Source of the DNA: Clostridia bacterium
GTDB taxonomy: Bacteria; Bacillota_A; Clostridia; Oscillospirales; CAG-272
DNA length: 13,776 nucleotides
Direction: 5' to 3'
Assembly (NCBI GenBank): GCA_017395725.1
Contig: JAFQOB010000238.1
Span: 1-13,776 of the forward strand
Part shown: positions 1 through 7,341 of the stretch, piece by piece
How positions within the stretch are numbered: the stretch's first letter is position 1
Layout: each line of letters opens with the position of its first letter
Position numbers and translations under genes: made by a program
The notes under the pieces: model-generated
Seen by the model: the letters and a program-made list of their open reading frames with translations, nothing else
Databases searched by the model: none
Told to the model about the DNA's origin: nothing

Positions 1-446
1 AAGATGCTCTCAATGCTACAAGAGCTGCAGTTGAAGAAGGTATCGTTGCTGGCGGCGGTGTTGCTTACCTCAACATTCTTCCCGAAATCGCAAAACTCGC
101 AGAATCTCTTGATGGCGATGAAAAAACAGGTGCAAATATCGTTCTTAAGGCTCTCGAAGCTCCCGTTCGTCAGATTTCCGACAACGCAGGTTTTGAAGGC
201 TCTGTTATCATCAACGAAATCCGCAAGGCTAACAAGCCCGGATTTGGATTTGATGCATACACAGAAAAGTACGTTGATATGATTGAAGCCGGTATCGTTG
301 ACCCCACTAAAGTTACACGTTCCGCACTTCAGAATGCAGCATCTATCTCTTCTACAATTCTTACAACCGAAGCTCTCGTTGCAGACAAGAAAGAGCCCGT
401 AGCTCCTGCAGCTCCCGCTGCTCCCGGTATGGAAGGTATGTATTAA
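1..446 (+). CDS. groEL: Chaperonin GroEL (Hsp60), C-terminal 147 residues, 5' truncated by window
   Basis: The reading frame is open from position 3 (the window cuts a codon at 1-2) to TAA at 444-446. The translation carries hallmarks of the GroEL C-terminus: the [16 protein letters not shown] segment of the equatorial domain, [25 protein letters not shown], and the near-universal [17 protein letters not shown] stretch. GroEL is the ATP-dependent cytoplasmic folding chamber that works with GroES; groES would be expected upstream, outside the window. The tail is an Ala/Pro run ending GMEGMY, a short form of the usual Gly-Met-rich tail. The gene ends in a strong hairpin about 20 bases after the stop. 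Nothing downstream on the plus strand belongs to the same transcript. Identity is certain; only the start is missing. Confidence 0.98.
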   Translation, partial: DALNATRAAVEEGIVAGGGVAYLNILPEIAKLAESLDGDEKTGANIVLKALEAPVRQISDNAGFEGSVIINEIRKANKPGFGFDAYTEKYVDMIEAGIVDPTKVTRSALQNAASISSTILTTEALVADKKEPVAPAAPAAPGMEGMY

Positions 447-465
447 TATCAACTAATATAAAGCA

Positions 466-498
466 AAAAGTGTGCGAAAAATTATCGCACACTTTTTT
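466..498. terminator. Bidirectional intrinsic terminator between groEL and the hydrolase gene
   Basis: A perfect 12-bp stem pairs 466-477 with 485-496 across a 7-base loop. On the plus strand the stem runs into a T tract. On the minus strand the A-rich base at 465-469 reads as a T run. It lies 20 bases after the groEL stop and 15 bases beyond the end of the convergent hydrolase gene, so it can terminate both transcripts. Confidence 0.9.
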
Positions 499-510
499 GT
501 TTTGGTTTTA

Positions 511-1533
511 TTACAAATTATTAAACAAAAAGTCAATTCCCTCGTCTGTTTCGTCGTATTTATGTCCCGAGTCCGTTACCTTGAATACAAGTTTTGACGG
601 ATTGTCTGTATAATACTCTTTTAATCTTTCATATTCGGTTATTGCTCCGTCAACCTTAAATATGCCGTCATTCTTCCCCGCCTCAATATATAAAGCTCTT
701 GGGCTTATCAATGCCGCCATTTCCGTATCAATAAACTTATTAGCCATATCTTTGTAAACAAAGTCAGGTCTTGAATATTTTACTCTGTCATTAAATACAC
801 AAGATGAATAAACCGCTTTTATTCTCTCATCAAGAACTGCGGTTACAAGCGAATAATAACCGCCATAAGACAGCCCCGTTATGCCGACTCTTTCGCTGTC
901 AACTAAATCTGTCTCTGTAAGGTAATCCAACGCCCCCATTATACACTCGCACTCAAATGCAGTAAGACTGCTGCCAAGCATCTTAAACCTTGCATCAAGC
1001 TCAAATCTGTCATACCTATCACCGAATTTCTTTCCGTCCCATATCAAAAGCTGTGGTGCGAAAACTATAGCTTTTCTGTCAAGTATACGTCTTGTAATAT
1101 GGCTGTAATAGTTTTCACCGTACATATCAGATATAAGTTCGGGAGTTCCGTCACCACCGTGTATTACGGTTATAAGTGGAACTTTTTCCTTTATATCAAA
1201 CGGAACAAACAGCAAACCGCAGAATTTTATATCTTTTTCAAAATTGAAAACCAATCTGTAGATATACCCTTGTTCATCTAACCCAACAAATATTTTTTGT
1301 ACTTCACATTTCTTTGATCGGTCAAATAGAGTGACGCCTATTATTTTCTTGAAATCTGATAAATATTTTGCCCTGTTCTCTTTCAGAATTTGAGGATTAA
1401 TATATTTTTCCCTCTTCCTCTCGGCTTCCTTTGCGGCACTGTTTGCAACACCTAAAACAGATTCAAGATAATTATGTCTGTACGGAACAGCTTTTTGTAT
1501 CTCTTCAGTATACAAATCTTTGTATTCTCTCAT
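511..1533 (-). CDS. Alpha/beta hydrolase, dienelactone hydrolase / acetyl-xylan-esterase-like family
   Basis: This is a 340-residue protein with no signal peptide, so probably cytoplasmic. The nucleophile elbow G-L-S-Y-G-G (220-225) puts the catalytic Ser at 222 between a strand (ERVGITG) and a helix. An HGGDG motif at 125-129 fits the oxyanion hole. The likely acid is Asp289 (in AGKNDG), and His324 in DSGHKYDE completes the triad. The roughly 100 residues before the hydrolase core form a helical N-terminal extension, as seen in larger DLH/prolyl-oligopeptidase-type esterases. The substrate cannot be read from the sequence; carbohydrate ester or small ester hydrolysis is possible. It is the last gene of the minus-strand operon, 51 bases after the PAP2 gene. 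A GGAG ribosome site lies just upstream of ATG 1533. The fold is well supported, the function only general. Confidence 0.85.
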   Translation of the reverse strand: MREYKDLYTEEIQKAVPYRHNYLESVLGVANSAAKEAERKREKYINPQILKENRAKYLSDFKKIIGVTLFDRSKKCEVQKIFVGLDEQGYIYRLVFNFEKDIKFCGLLFVPFDIKEKVPLITVIHGGDGTPELISDMYGENYYSHITRRILDRKAIVFAPQLLIWDGKKFGDRYDRFELDARFKMLGSSLTAFECECIMGALDYLTETDLVDSERVGITGLSYGGYYSLVTAVLDERIKAVYSSCVFNDRVKYSRPDFVYKDMANKFIDTEMAALISPRALYIEAGKNDGIFKVDGAITEYERLKEYYTDNPSKLVFKVTDSGHKYDETDEGIDFLFNNL

Positions 1534-1553
1534 TTTTTCTCCATTTAAAGGCT

Positions 1554-1580
1554 TGCTCCCCTTTTATATTCAGGGGAGCA
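1554..1580 (-). promoter_or_regulatory. Intercistronic GC-rich hairpin between the PAP2 and hydrolase genes
   Basis: A perfect 9-bp stem (1554-1562 with 1572-1580, AGGGGAGCA type) has a 9-base AT loop. In the direction of transcription it starts 4 bases after the PAP2 stop and ends about 20 bases before the hydrolase start. No strong T run follows it on the minus strand; the T tract is on the other side. It is therefore a weak terminator, an attenuator or an mRNA-stability element rather than a clean terminator. Confidence 0.6.
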
Positions 1581-1584
1581 TTTT

Positions 1585-2502
1585 TTATTTCTTAGCAATA
1601 AATCTTTTTACAATAAGCGGGAACACGCCTACAACCCAGAGGGTTACAAACATATATCTTATCATTCCAACTATTGCAGTGTCTCCAAACACCATTTTGG
1701 GTATTTCTTTAAACAATAACGCAATGCCGATTCCTACAGCCACTTTTACTATTTGGTGCCATATCTTTTTTGTCTCTACACTAAAGTTTATCCACTTTCT
1801 TTCGATAAACCACCCAATAGCAAAACCAAGTCCCGCACCGCCTGTTTTACAGCAATCAAGCGCATATTTGGGCTCTGTTATTACACCCATACTTTCAAGG
1901 GTTAATGCATAAACCATTACGGCTACGGATATTACCGCAAGTATTATCGCAACAAGCAAATCATATTTTTTGTTGTTCTCTATCTTTTCGAATACTTTTC
2001 CAAAAATAATTACGCAAAGTAACGACAAAATCATAGATACGATTACGTCACTCGAATAATGTACGCCAAGATAATTTCTTGAAAAACCTACTAAAAGAAA
2101 CAGTACAACACAAATCACTTTTGCCCAACTCTTTTTAAAGTTGAATGCCAATGATCCAAACAACGTCGTTGCACTCTGTGTATGACCGCTTGGAAATGAA
2201 AATCCGGTCGCATCTTCCATTGCGTTTCCAACAGTTGTAAATCCCGGTTCTCTTACCCAAGGTCTCGGTACTCTAAAAGTAATTTTTAAACCCTGAATCA
2301 ACATTCCCGATGCAAAATAAGCAAATCCCATCTTATACCCAAAGTTTTTGTTTATACACCAGAAAATAATACATATTGCACAAAGCGCAATAAGCTCAAA
2401 ACCGAGCTCGGTTATAATTTCAAAAAAGGCGTCAAAAACAGGATTTCGTAAACTCTCAAGTAAATGAAGATACTTCATTTCAAGTTCATAAAAAGCTTGC
2501 AT
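1585..2502 (-). CDS. PAP2-family integral membrane phosphatase
   Basis: The 305-residue protein carries all three parts of the PAP2 acid phosphatase signature: K73-x6-R80-P81, P104-S-G-H107, and S141-R142-x5-H148-x3-D152. His107 and His148 would be the catalytic base/nucleophile pair. Hydrophobic segments lie near 35-50, 57-70, 128-140, 153-168, 182-200, 220-232, 252-264 and 280-297, so it is a multi-pass membrane protein with extra helices after the catalytic region. Family members remove phosphate from lipid phosphates such as undecaprenyl pyrophosphate or phosphatidic acid. The specific lipid is not readable here. ATG at 2502 lies 3 bases after the uridine phosphorylase stop, with its AGGGAG ribosome site in that gene's last codons, so the two are probably translationally coupled. 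Confidence 0.92.
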   Translation of the reverse strand: MQAFYELEMKYLHLLESLRNPVFDAFFEIITELGFELIALCAICIIFWCINKNFGYKMGFAYFASGMLIQGLKITFRVPRPWVREPGFTTVGNAMEDATGFSFPSGHTQSATTLFGSLAFNFKKSWAKVICVVLFLLVGFSRNYLGVHYSSDVIVSMILSLLCVIIFGKVFEKIENNKKYDLLVAIILAVISVAVMVYALTLESMGVITEPKYALDCCKTGGAGLGFAIGWFIERKWINFSVETKKIWHQIVKVAVGIGIALLFKEIPKMVFGDTAIVGMIRYMFVTLWVVGVFPLIVKRFIAKK

Positions 2503-2505
2503 TTT

Positions 2506-3255
2506 TTATTCTCCCTTAATTATTATTTTTATGGCTTCAACAGCCGTTTTTATAGCATTTTCCGTATTGTGGCAATCTTCCTCCAAAAGTCCCATTGCCT
2601 TTCTTTCCTGATTCCATACAACACTAAAAACAGAGCCGCATTTCACCCCTAACGAAGCCGCTGTTACAAACAATGCCGCCGATTCCATTTCACTGGCAAG
2701 AACCCCCAGCTTCTTCCAAGCTTCCCACTTATTTAAAAGCTCGTATGAAACCGGACTCCTTTCGGGCGAATGCTGTCCGTAAAAAGAATCCTTACACTGT
2801 ACAACACCCGTATGATAAGAAAGTCCAAGTTTTTGAGCTCCCTTAACCAAAGCCGTTGTTATATCAAAATCGGCTGTAGCAGGATATTCTATAGGTGCAT
2901 ATTCACGGCTCGTGCCCTCGTTTCTTACTGCGCCTGTCGCAATTACTATATCACCCGATTTTACCTTTAAATTAATTCCGCCGCACGTACCCACACGAAT
3001 AAAAGTATCAACACCTATTGCCGTTAACTCTTCCATTGCAATTGCCGCAGACGGACCGCCTATTCCGGTCGAGGTTACAGATACTTTCTTTCCGCACAGT
3101 TCGCCCGTATAAGTAACATACTCTCTGTTTTGTGCAACTTTTTTAGGATTATCAAAATACTTTGCTATTTTCTCACATCTGCCGGGGTCCCCCGGAAGAA
3201 TACATATACTTCCAACATCGCCTTCTTCACAGGCTATATGGTACTGTTTTCCCAA
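2506..3255 (-). CDS. udp: Uridine phosphorylase (nucleoside phosphorylase family I)
   Basis: This is a 249-residue cytoplasmic enzyme that cleaves uridine with phosphate to uracil and ribose-1-phosphate in pyrimidine salvage. Visible signatures are the phosphate loop PGDPGR (21-26), STGIGGPS (62-69), R87-V-G-T, the uracil-binding region FYGQHSPER (158-166, with Gln161 and Arg166), and EMESAALF (189-196), whose Glu residues contact the ribose. The spacing of FYGQ to EMES is the form typical of Gram-positive enzymes. Length matches the family. The start is TTG at 3255; no ATG gives a better fit, and a very strong GAGGAGG site sits 6 bases upstream. It heads the three-gene minus-strand operon and has its own promoter. 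A purine nucleoside phosphorylase is the alternative, but the motif set favours uridine. Confidence 0.92.
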   Translation of the reverse strand: MGKQYHIACEEGDVGSICILPGDPGRCEKIAKYFDNPKKVAQNREYVTYTGELCGKKVSVTSTGIGGPSAAIAMEELTAIGVDTFIRVGTCGGINLKVKSGDIVIATGAVRNEGTSREYAPIEYPATADFDITTALVKGAQKLGLSYHTGVVQCKDSFYGQHSPERSPVSYELLNKWEAWKKLGVLASEMESAALFVTAASLGVKCGSVFSVVWNQERKAMGLLEEDCHNTENAIKTAVEAIKIIIKGE

Positions 3256-3261
3256 AAATAT

Positions 3262-3270
3262 ACCTCCTCA
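3262..3270 (-). promoter_or_regulatory. Strong ribosome binding site fixing the TTG start of udp
   Basis: The minus strand reads TGAGGAGGT here, close to the full anti-16S complement, 6 bases before TTG at 3255. It is the strongest Shine-Dalgarno match in the window and supports initiation at the non-ATG codon. Confidence 0.85.
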
Positions 3271-3288
3271 CCTTTTTATTCTGTATTA

Positions 3289-3316
3289 ATTATACTCTAT
3301 TTCCTAAAAATGTAAA
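3289..3316 (-). promoter_or_regulatory. Sigma-A-type promoter of the udp operon
   Basis: On the minus strand, TTTACA (3311-3316) is followed after 16 bases by a perfect TATAAT (3289-3294). This gives a short leader of roughly 25 bases before the TTG start. Only one -35 base departs from consensus. Confidence 0.8.
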
Positions 3317-3444
3317 GGGGGATTTTTCCAAAATAGCGACCGGTTCAATATTCGGTCATAAAAAGAGCATCTTTGTTAATTTTTTAAAGAATTATTAAGA
3401 CAATATATATATTATTTAAAATTAATGTTTTTTTCTACAAAGTG

Positions 3445-3473
3445 TTGAATTCTTTCAAAAAATATGGTACATT
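3445..3473 (+). promoter_or_regulatory. Candidate extended -10 promoter for the array
   Basis: TTGAAT (3445-3450) is followed after exactly 17 bases by TACATT (3468-3473). A TGG immediately before the -10 (3465-3467) matches the extended -10 TGn element. The -10 matches consensus at 4 of 6 bases. Transcription would begin near 3480, leaving a long leader. Moderate support. Confidence 0.5.
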
Positions 3474-3493
3474 TATTGTGTATATTTGTGCTA

Positions 3494-3617
3494 ACAAGTA
3501 CCTTCCCGGAACTTGTGCAACACACCCGTTACTCCACGTTGTGAAACGTTGAATTATCCGACAGTAAAAAACAATCGGATTCTATCAAAAAACGAGTATC
3601 CAGGGTAAAATTTTTTT
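3494..3617 (+). promoter_or_regulatory. Possible structured 5' leader of gene A
   Basis: Short inverted repeats follow one another: ACAAGT/ACTTGT (3494-3499 with 3511-3516); ACGTT-GTGA-AACGT (3536-3549), whose loop is a GNRA-type tetraloop; and ATCCGA/TCGGAT (3556-3561 with 3575-3580). GGAT at 3577-3580 could alternatively pair with ATCC at 3598-3601, nine bases before a T7 tract. I recognise no known riboswitch class. Each stem is short, so this is suggestive only. Confidence 0.3.
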
Positions 3618-3638
3618 ATCTTTACAAGGAGAACTCTT

Positions 3639-4883
3639 ATGAAAAAAACTCTATTTGTTTTTACACTTGCACTTTTGCTGCTCATCGCTCTTGTCTCTTG
3701 TAACAACAATAATGCAGATGACTTGACACCAAACGGCACCACTAATTCAGAAACAGAGCCCCAGGAAACCAAAGAAACTGAAAATAACACTCTCGGCGTT
3801 AACCCGGACGATTTTAAATATTTCAAACTCTTTAAAGCCCCCGAAGGTGATTACCGCGAAATAGTCTATAACTATATGCTCGAAATGGCTAACTACAAAT
3901 GGATTGCAGGTGAAAACTTTTCAATAACTTGGAAAGATGCGGGCGATTTCAAGGTAGATCTTAATTTCAAAATGGGTCAAACATATTACGGACTTCCCTA
4001 TTCTGAACAGCGCGCAAGTCTTGACCAGTTTTCTAACTTCGTTAAAGAAGGCGGCACTTTTACGTCTCCTACATATTACTACGAAGAAATTATCGGTAAT
4101 CATTGCTCTTCCTCTATGGGACTTGCTTACCAGCAGCTTATTGACTTTCCTTATGCCGGCACACTGAAATCAGTAGGCACAAGAAGAGGTGTTATTAAGC
4201 TAATTGACGGTCTTGAACAACCCGAAGGCGATACCACAAAAAGCTGGTATTCCGAAGACGTTATAGCCCTTAACGGAAAAGAAAAAATATTTGAAGCTTA
4301 CGCAAATATGGGCAGAGGCGATATCCTCGGTAAGTTTGTCAAAACCTCGGGACACTCCCGTATGGTAAGTAAGGTTGAAATTGTTAAAAACGCAGCGGGA
4401 AAAATAATCCCCGCACGTTGCAAGGTCTACACAATTGAGCAGACCAATTCTTTTGATAAAATCAATAAAGACAGAAACTCTACGTGGTGGATAGACCATG
4501 CTTATACTTTCCAGGAGTTGCTCGACACCCAATTCATTCCGTTGACTCTCGAAATATTCCACAACAAAGAAGCTCTAAAAGATGCTTACATTGCATTTGA
4601 CGACCAAAATACTCCCGAAAGTATTTTAAAAACCGTTAAAGGAACCGTTTCTTCTAACTTCCCTCTCTCCTACGTTAGAGCGACAGTTACAGATGCTGAC
4701 GGTAAAATAGTGGGCGAAATCTATCGCCGCAAATTTGATGCAACATACAAAGTAAATCTCAGACAAGACTACAGCGCTCTTAACATCAGCAAACTTGATG
4801 CGGGAACCTATACATTCTCCCTTAAAGCAGGCATAGCTCGCGGCGGATTTGAAATAGAAAAGTTCGACTTTACTATTAACTGA
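3639..4883 (+). CDS. Array copy A: lipoprotein, putative papain/NlpC-P60-like hydrolase with C-terminal beta domain
   Basis: The protein is 414 residues. Residues 1-20 are a lipoprotein signal peptide with lipobox L-V-S-C21, so the mature protein should be lipid-anchored outside the membrane. A Thr/Glu/Asn-rich linker runs to about 57. The core starts at FKAPEGDYR (65-73). QTYYGLPYS (114-122) precedes the putative nucleophile Cys156 in GNHCSSSM. His239 lies in SGHSRMV and Glu267 in IEQTN. W-W-I-D is at 283-286. The order and setting resemble NlpC/P60 or related papain-fold hydrolases, where an upstream Tyr, a Cys at a helix start and a His on a strand form the site. Residues 335-414 look like a beta-sandwich. 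It is the first gene of the array, with AAGGAG before ATG 3639 and a T tract just upstream. Over residues 67-110 it matches copy B at 34 of 44 positions. The hydrolase role is inferred. Confidence 0.85.
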   Translation: MKKTLFVFTLALLLLIALVSCNNNNADDLTPNGTTNSETEPQETKETENNTLGVNPDDFKYFKLFKAPEGDYREIVYNYMLEMANYKWIAGENFSITWKDAGDFKVDLNFKMGQTYYGLPYSEQRASLDQFSNFVKEGGTFTSPTYYYEEIIGNHCSSSMGLAYQQLIDFPYAGTLKSVGTRRGVIKLIDGLEQPEGDTTKSWYSEDVIALNGKEKIFEAYANMGRGDILGKFVKTSGHSRMVSKVEIVKNAAGKIIPARCKVYTIEQTNSFDKINKDRNSTWWIDHAYTFQELLDTQFIPLTLEIFHNKEALKDAYIAFDDQNTPESILKTVKGTVSSNFPLSYVRATVTDADGKIVGEIYRRKFDATYKVNLRQDYSALNISKLDAGTYTFSLKAGIARGGFEIEKFDFTIN

Positions 4884-4897
4884 GGTGAAGCGCTCTT

Positions 4898-5971
4898 ATG
4901 GAAAAGAATTACACTTTTTATAAAACCTTTAAAGCCCCCGAGGGCGATTACCGCCAAATCGTTATGGACTATATGATGAAAATGGCAAATACCACTTGGA
5001 TTGCAGGTGAAGATTTTTCTATCACTTGGAAAAAACTTGGTGACTTTAAAGTTGACCTTAACTTCACAAAAGGCGAAACCTATTACGGTATCCCATATTC
5101 TCAGGCAAGGGCTTCTCTTGACCAATTTTATATGTTTGCTAAAGACGGTGAAGAATTTACTTCTCCCAATTATTACTACGAGGAAATGGTCGGAAACCAC
5201 TGCTCTTCTTCTATTGGTCTCGCTTATCAACAGCTTATCGATTTCCCATTTGAAGGCAGACTTAAACCCTGCAAAGCGCGTGAAGGCATTATATCCTTTG
5301 TTAACGGACTGCAAAAGCCCGAAACAGATGAATATTTTACACAAGATATTTTTGACCTTAACGGACAAGATGCTGTTTTTGAAGCCTACGCATCTGTAAA
5401 GTCGGGAGATATAATAAATAAAATCAAGCCGGGGACCGGACACGCTCGAATGGCTCGAAGCGTTACTGTTGTCAGAGATTCCGACGGTAAAATCAATCCA
5501 GAAGAAAGTATCGTTTACTGCATAGAGCAGACAAATGAATTTGACAAAACCAGAACCGACAGAAAAACAACTTGGTGGATAGACAGAGCCTATACTTTCC
5601 AAAAGCTTTGGAATACAAATTTTATGCCGCTAACACTGGATATTTTCCACACAAAAGAACCTTTGAAAGATGCTTACATTGCGTTTGACGGAAAGAATGA
5701 CAATTGCTCTATCAAAACGGGTATAAACGGAACAGTTTCTTCAAACTTTCCTCTTGCCTACGTTCGAGCATACATAAAAAACACAGAAGGAAATACTGTC
5801 AGTGAAATATATAAATACAAGTTTGCAAAACAGTATGACCTTGACCTCTCCGATTATTATTCAGAATTGAATATTCAAAATCTTCCCGACGGAAAATACA
5901 CATACACCCTGAGGGCCGGTATCGGCAGAGGCGGTTGTGAAATTGAAAAATTTGATTTTACAATAGACTAA
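4898..5971 (+). CDS. Array copy B: leaderless paralogue of A
   Basis: The protein is 357 residues. It begins MEKNYTFYKTFKAPEGDYR, directly at the conserved domain. The frame is closed by a TGA at 4886-4888, so no upstream signal peptide is possible. A GAGGTG site follows the A stop immediately, and the genes are 14 bases apart, so A and B are surely co-transcribed. The putative site is complete: TYYGIPYS (61-68), Cys102, His182 in TGHARMA and Glu210 in IEQTN, with W-W-I-D at 226-229. The C-terminal beta domain (about 278-357) has GIGRGG in place of the usual GIARGG. It is the closest relative of A, which makes an A/B duplication likely, with a signal peptide gained or lost. Predicted location is cytoplasmic unless it leaves by a non-classical route. 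Confidence 0.85.
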   Translation: MEKNYTFYKTFKAPEGDYRQIVMDYMMKMANTTWIAGEDFSITWKKLGDFKVDLNFTKGETYYGIPYSQARASLDQFYMFAKDGEEFTSPNYYYEEMVGNHCSSSIGLAYQQLIDFPFEGRLKPCKAREGIISFVNGLQKPETDEYFTQDIFDLNGQDAVFEAYASVKSGDIINKIKPGTGHARMARSVTVVRDSDGKINPEESIVYCIEQTNEFDKTRTDRKTTWWIDRAYTFQKLWNTNFMPLTLDIFHTKEPLKDAYIAFDGKNDNCSIKTGINGTVSSNFPLAYVRAYIKNTEGNTVSEIYKYKFAKQYDLDLSDYYSELNIQNLPDGKYTYTLRAGIGRGGCEIEKFDFTID

Positions 5972-6037
5972 TCAAAGAATCCGCACCAATTATCGTTTAT
6001 TAAAAATTAATATAAATCATTAAGAAAGGAAAAAACA

Positions 6038-7303
6038 ATGAAAAAACTCTTACTAACTCTAATGGCATTGTTCCTTGTCTGCTTACTCTTTGCCTGTGGC
6101 TCTCCCGACAAAGATCCCGCAGAAACAATTGATCCATTAAGCGGAAGCATCAAAACAGAAGCTCCCAAAACAGAAGGCGAGCCTAAAGAAACAACTGCCC
6201 CCAAAAAAGAGCCTCCCAAAGCAGAAGACTATGATTACTTCCACGTTTTCAAAGCTCCCGAAGGCTCCCCCCGTGATATAGTTTACAACTATATGTATGC
6301 TATGTCCCAGATTAAATGGGTTGCAACTGAAAGCTGGACAACTACTTGGAAAGGTGAAGCCGACTTCGGTGTTAACCTTCCCTACGAAAAAGGTAAGACC
6401 TACTACGGTGTTCCCTATGCAAGAACAAATGCTACTCTTGACGAATTCCAAATGTACGTTACAAATAAGGGTACGTTTACCCCTAACAGCCCCTACTACG
6501 AAGAAATTGTCGGCAACCACTGCTCTTCTTCTATGGTAATGGCTTATCAGCAGGTAATTCCTATGCCTTATGCAGGCGCACTTAAACCCCTCGTATCCCG
6601 TCTCCAATTCCTTAAGTTCCCCGACGGTATTGAAATTCCCCCAGCAAGATCGAGTAACCCTGATGACTGGATTTCTGCTACAGTTTTCAACCATAACGGA
6701 CAAGATGCAATTTTCGCCGGTTATGCACAGCTTGATAAAGGCGATATACTCTATAAAAACATTGACGGTTCAGGTCATACCCGTATGGTCAGCAAGGTTG
6801 AAGTTAACAAATCTGTCGCAGGTAAGGTTCTTCCCGGAAGAAGCTTCGTTTACTGTCTTGAACAAACCAATGCTTGGGCTGACGCAAAAAAAGAATCCAC
6901 TTGGTTTATTGACAGAAAATATACCTTCTCTCAGCTTTATGAAACACTCTTCATGCCTGTAACTCTTAATATCTATCATGAAGAAAACCCCGAAATTGAA
7001 GATGCTTATCTTATGATGAAGGGCAAGAACACTCCCGAATCTCTCAAAAAGATGCTTAACGGCACAATCGAATCAAACTTCCCTCTTGCATACGCTCGTC
7101 TTACAGTTACAGATAAAGACGGAAAAATCGTTGCAGAGCATCTTGAATACTATTTGACTAACTCTTTCAAGCTTAACCTCAGAAACTTCTCTTATAAATT
7201 AGGAATCGAAAAGCTTCCTGCAGGTGAATACACCTTTAAGGTTCGTTCAGGTATTGCTCGCGGCGGTGTTGACTTCGAAACAGTTAAATTCACTATAGAC
7301 TGA
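6038..7303 (+). CDS. Array copy C: lipoprotein paralogue
   Basis: The protein is 421 residues, with signal peptide 1-19 and lipobox L-F-A-C20. The linker (21-65) is rich in Lys, Thr, Glu and Pro and contains SIKTEAPKTE, shared with D and partly E. The core carries KTYYGVPYA (120-128), Cys162 in GNHCSSSM, His247 in SGHTRMV, Glu275 in LEQTNAW and W-F-I-D (289-292). An extra conserved Cys273 sits two residues before the Glu. Relative to A and B, the stretch before GDIL has a longer loop (IPPARSSNPDDWIS) shared only with D. Over 244-295 it matches D at 46 of 52 positions, the tightest pair in the array. AAAGGA precedes ATG 6038, 66 bases after B. Confidence 0.85.
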   Translation: MKKLLLTLMALFLVCLLFACGSPDKDPAETIDPLSGSIKTEAPKTEGEPKETTAPKKEPPKAEDYDYFHVFKAPEGSPRDIVYNYMYAMSQIKWVATESWTTTWKGEADFGVNLPYEKGKTYYGVPYARTNATLDEFQMYVTNKGTFTPNSPYYEEIVGNHCSSSMVMAYQQVIPMPYAGALKPLVSRLQFLKFPDGIEIPPARSSNPDDWISATVFNHNGQDAIFAGYAQLDKGDILYKNIDGSGHTRMVSKVEVNKSVAGKVLPGRSFVYCLEQTNAWADAKKESTWFIDRKYTFSQLYETLFMPVTLNIYHEENPEIEDAYLMMKGKNTPESLKKMLNGTIESNFPLAYARLTVTDKDGKIVAEHLEYYLTNSFKLNLRNFSYKLGIEKLPAGEYTFKVRSGIARGGVDFETVKFTID

Positions 7304-7341
7304 TTAGTTAATCATGAATTAATTGAAAGGATATTTATCAA

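Larger units (their letters stand above)
3317..3638. other. Divergent intergenic region between udp and the paralogue array
   Basis: About 320 bases hold no convincing gene on either strand. The left half (3360-3440) is very AT-rich. A small inverted repeat GACCG/CGGTC lies at 3338-3342 and 3353-3357. A candidate plus-strand promoter is at 3445-3473, followed by a leader of about 160 bases with several short inverted repeats and a T7 tract at 3611-3617. The A-gene ribosome site AAGGAG is at 3626-3631. Confidence 0.7.

Noticed and set aside
4..282. 92-codon plus-strand frame at the left edge
   Set aside because: It is out of frame with the unmistakable groEL coding sequence on the same strand.
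1520..1912. 130-codon plus-strand frame opposite the PAP2 gene
   Set aside because: It is antisense to a gene with all catalytic PAP2 motifs and has no ribosome site.
3338..3357. Small inverted repeat GACCG/CGGTC as an operator
   Set aside because: Only 5 bp with a 10-base loop, and not placed over either promoter. It may be chance.
3554..3562. Possible DnaA-box-like TTATCCGAC
   Set aside because: A single imperfect match with no cluster of boxes and no origin genes nearby.
4808..5602. 264-codon minus-strand open frame across the A/B junction
   Set aside because: It lies fully antisense to strongly conserved genes, is rich in Cys, Phe and Ser, has no ribosome site or recognisable domain, and similar antisense frames recur over other array copies because they share codon usage.
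6137..6703. 188-codon minus-strand open frame inside copy C
   Set aside because: It is antisense to the conserved core, with no domain or start signal. The equivalent antisense frames at 10184-10621 and 12537-12947 show it is a by-product of the shared coding sequence.
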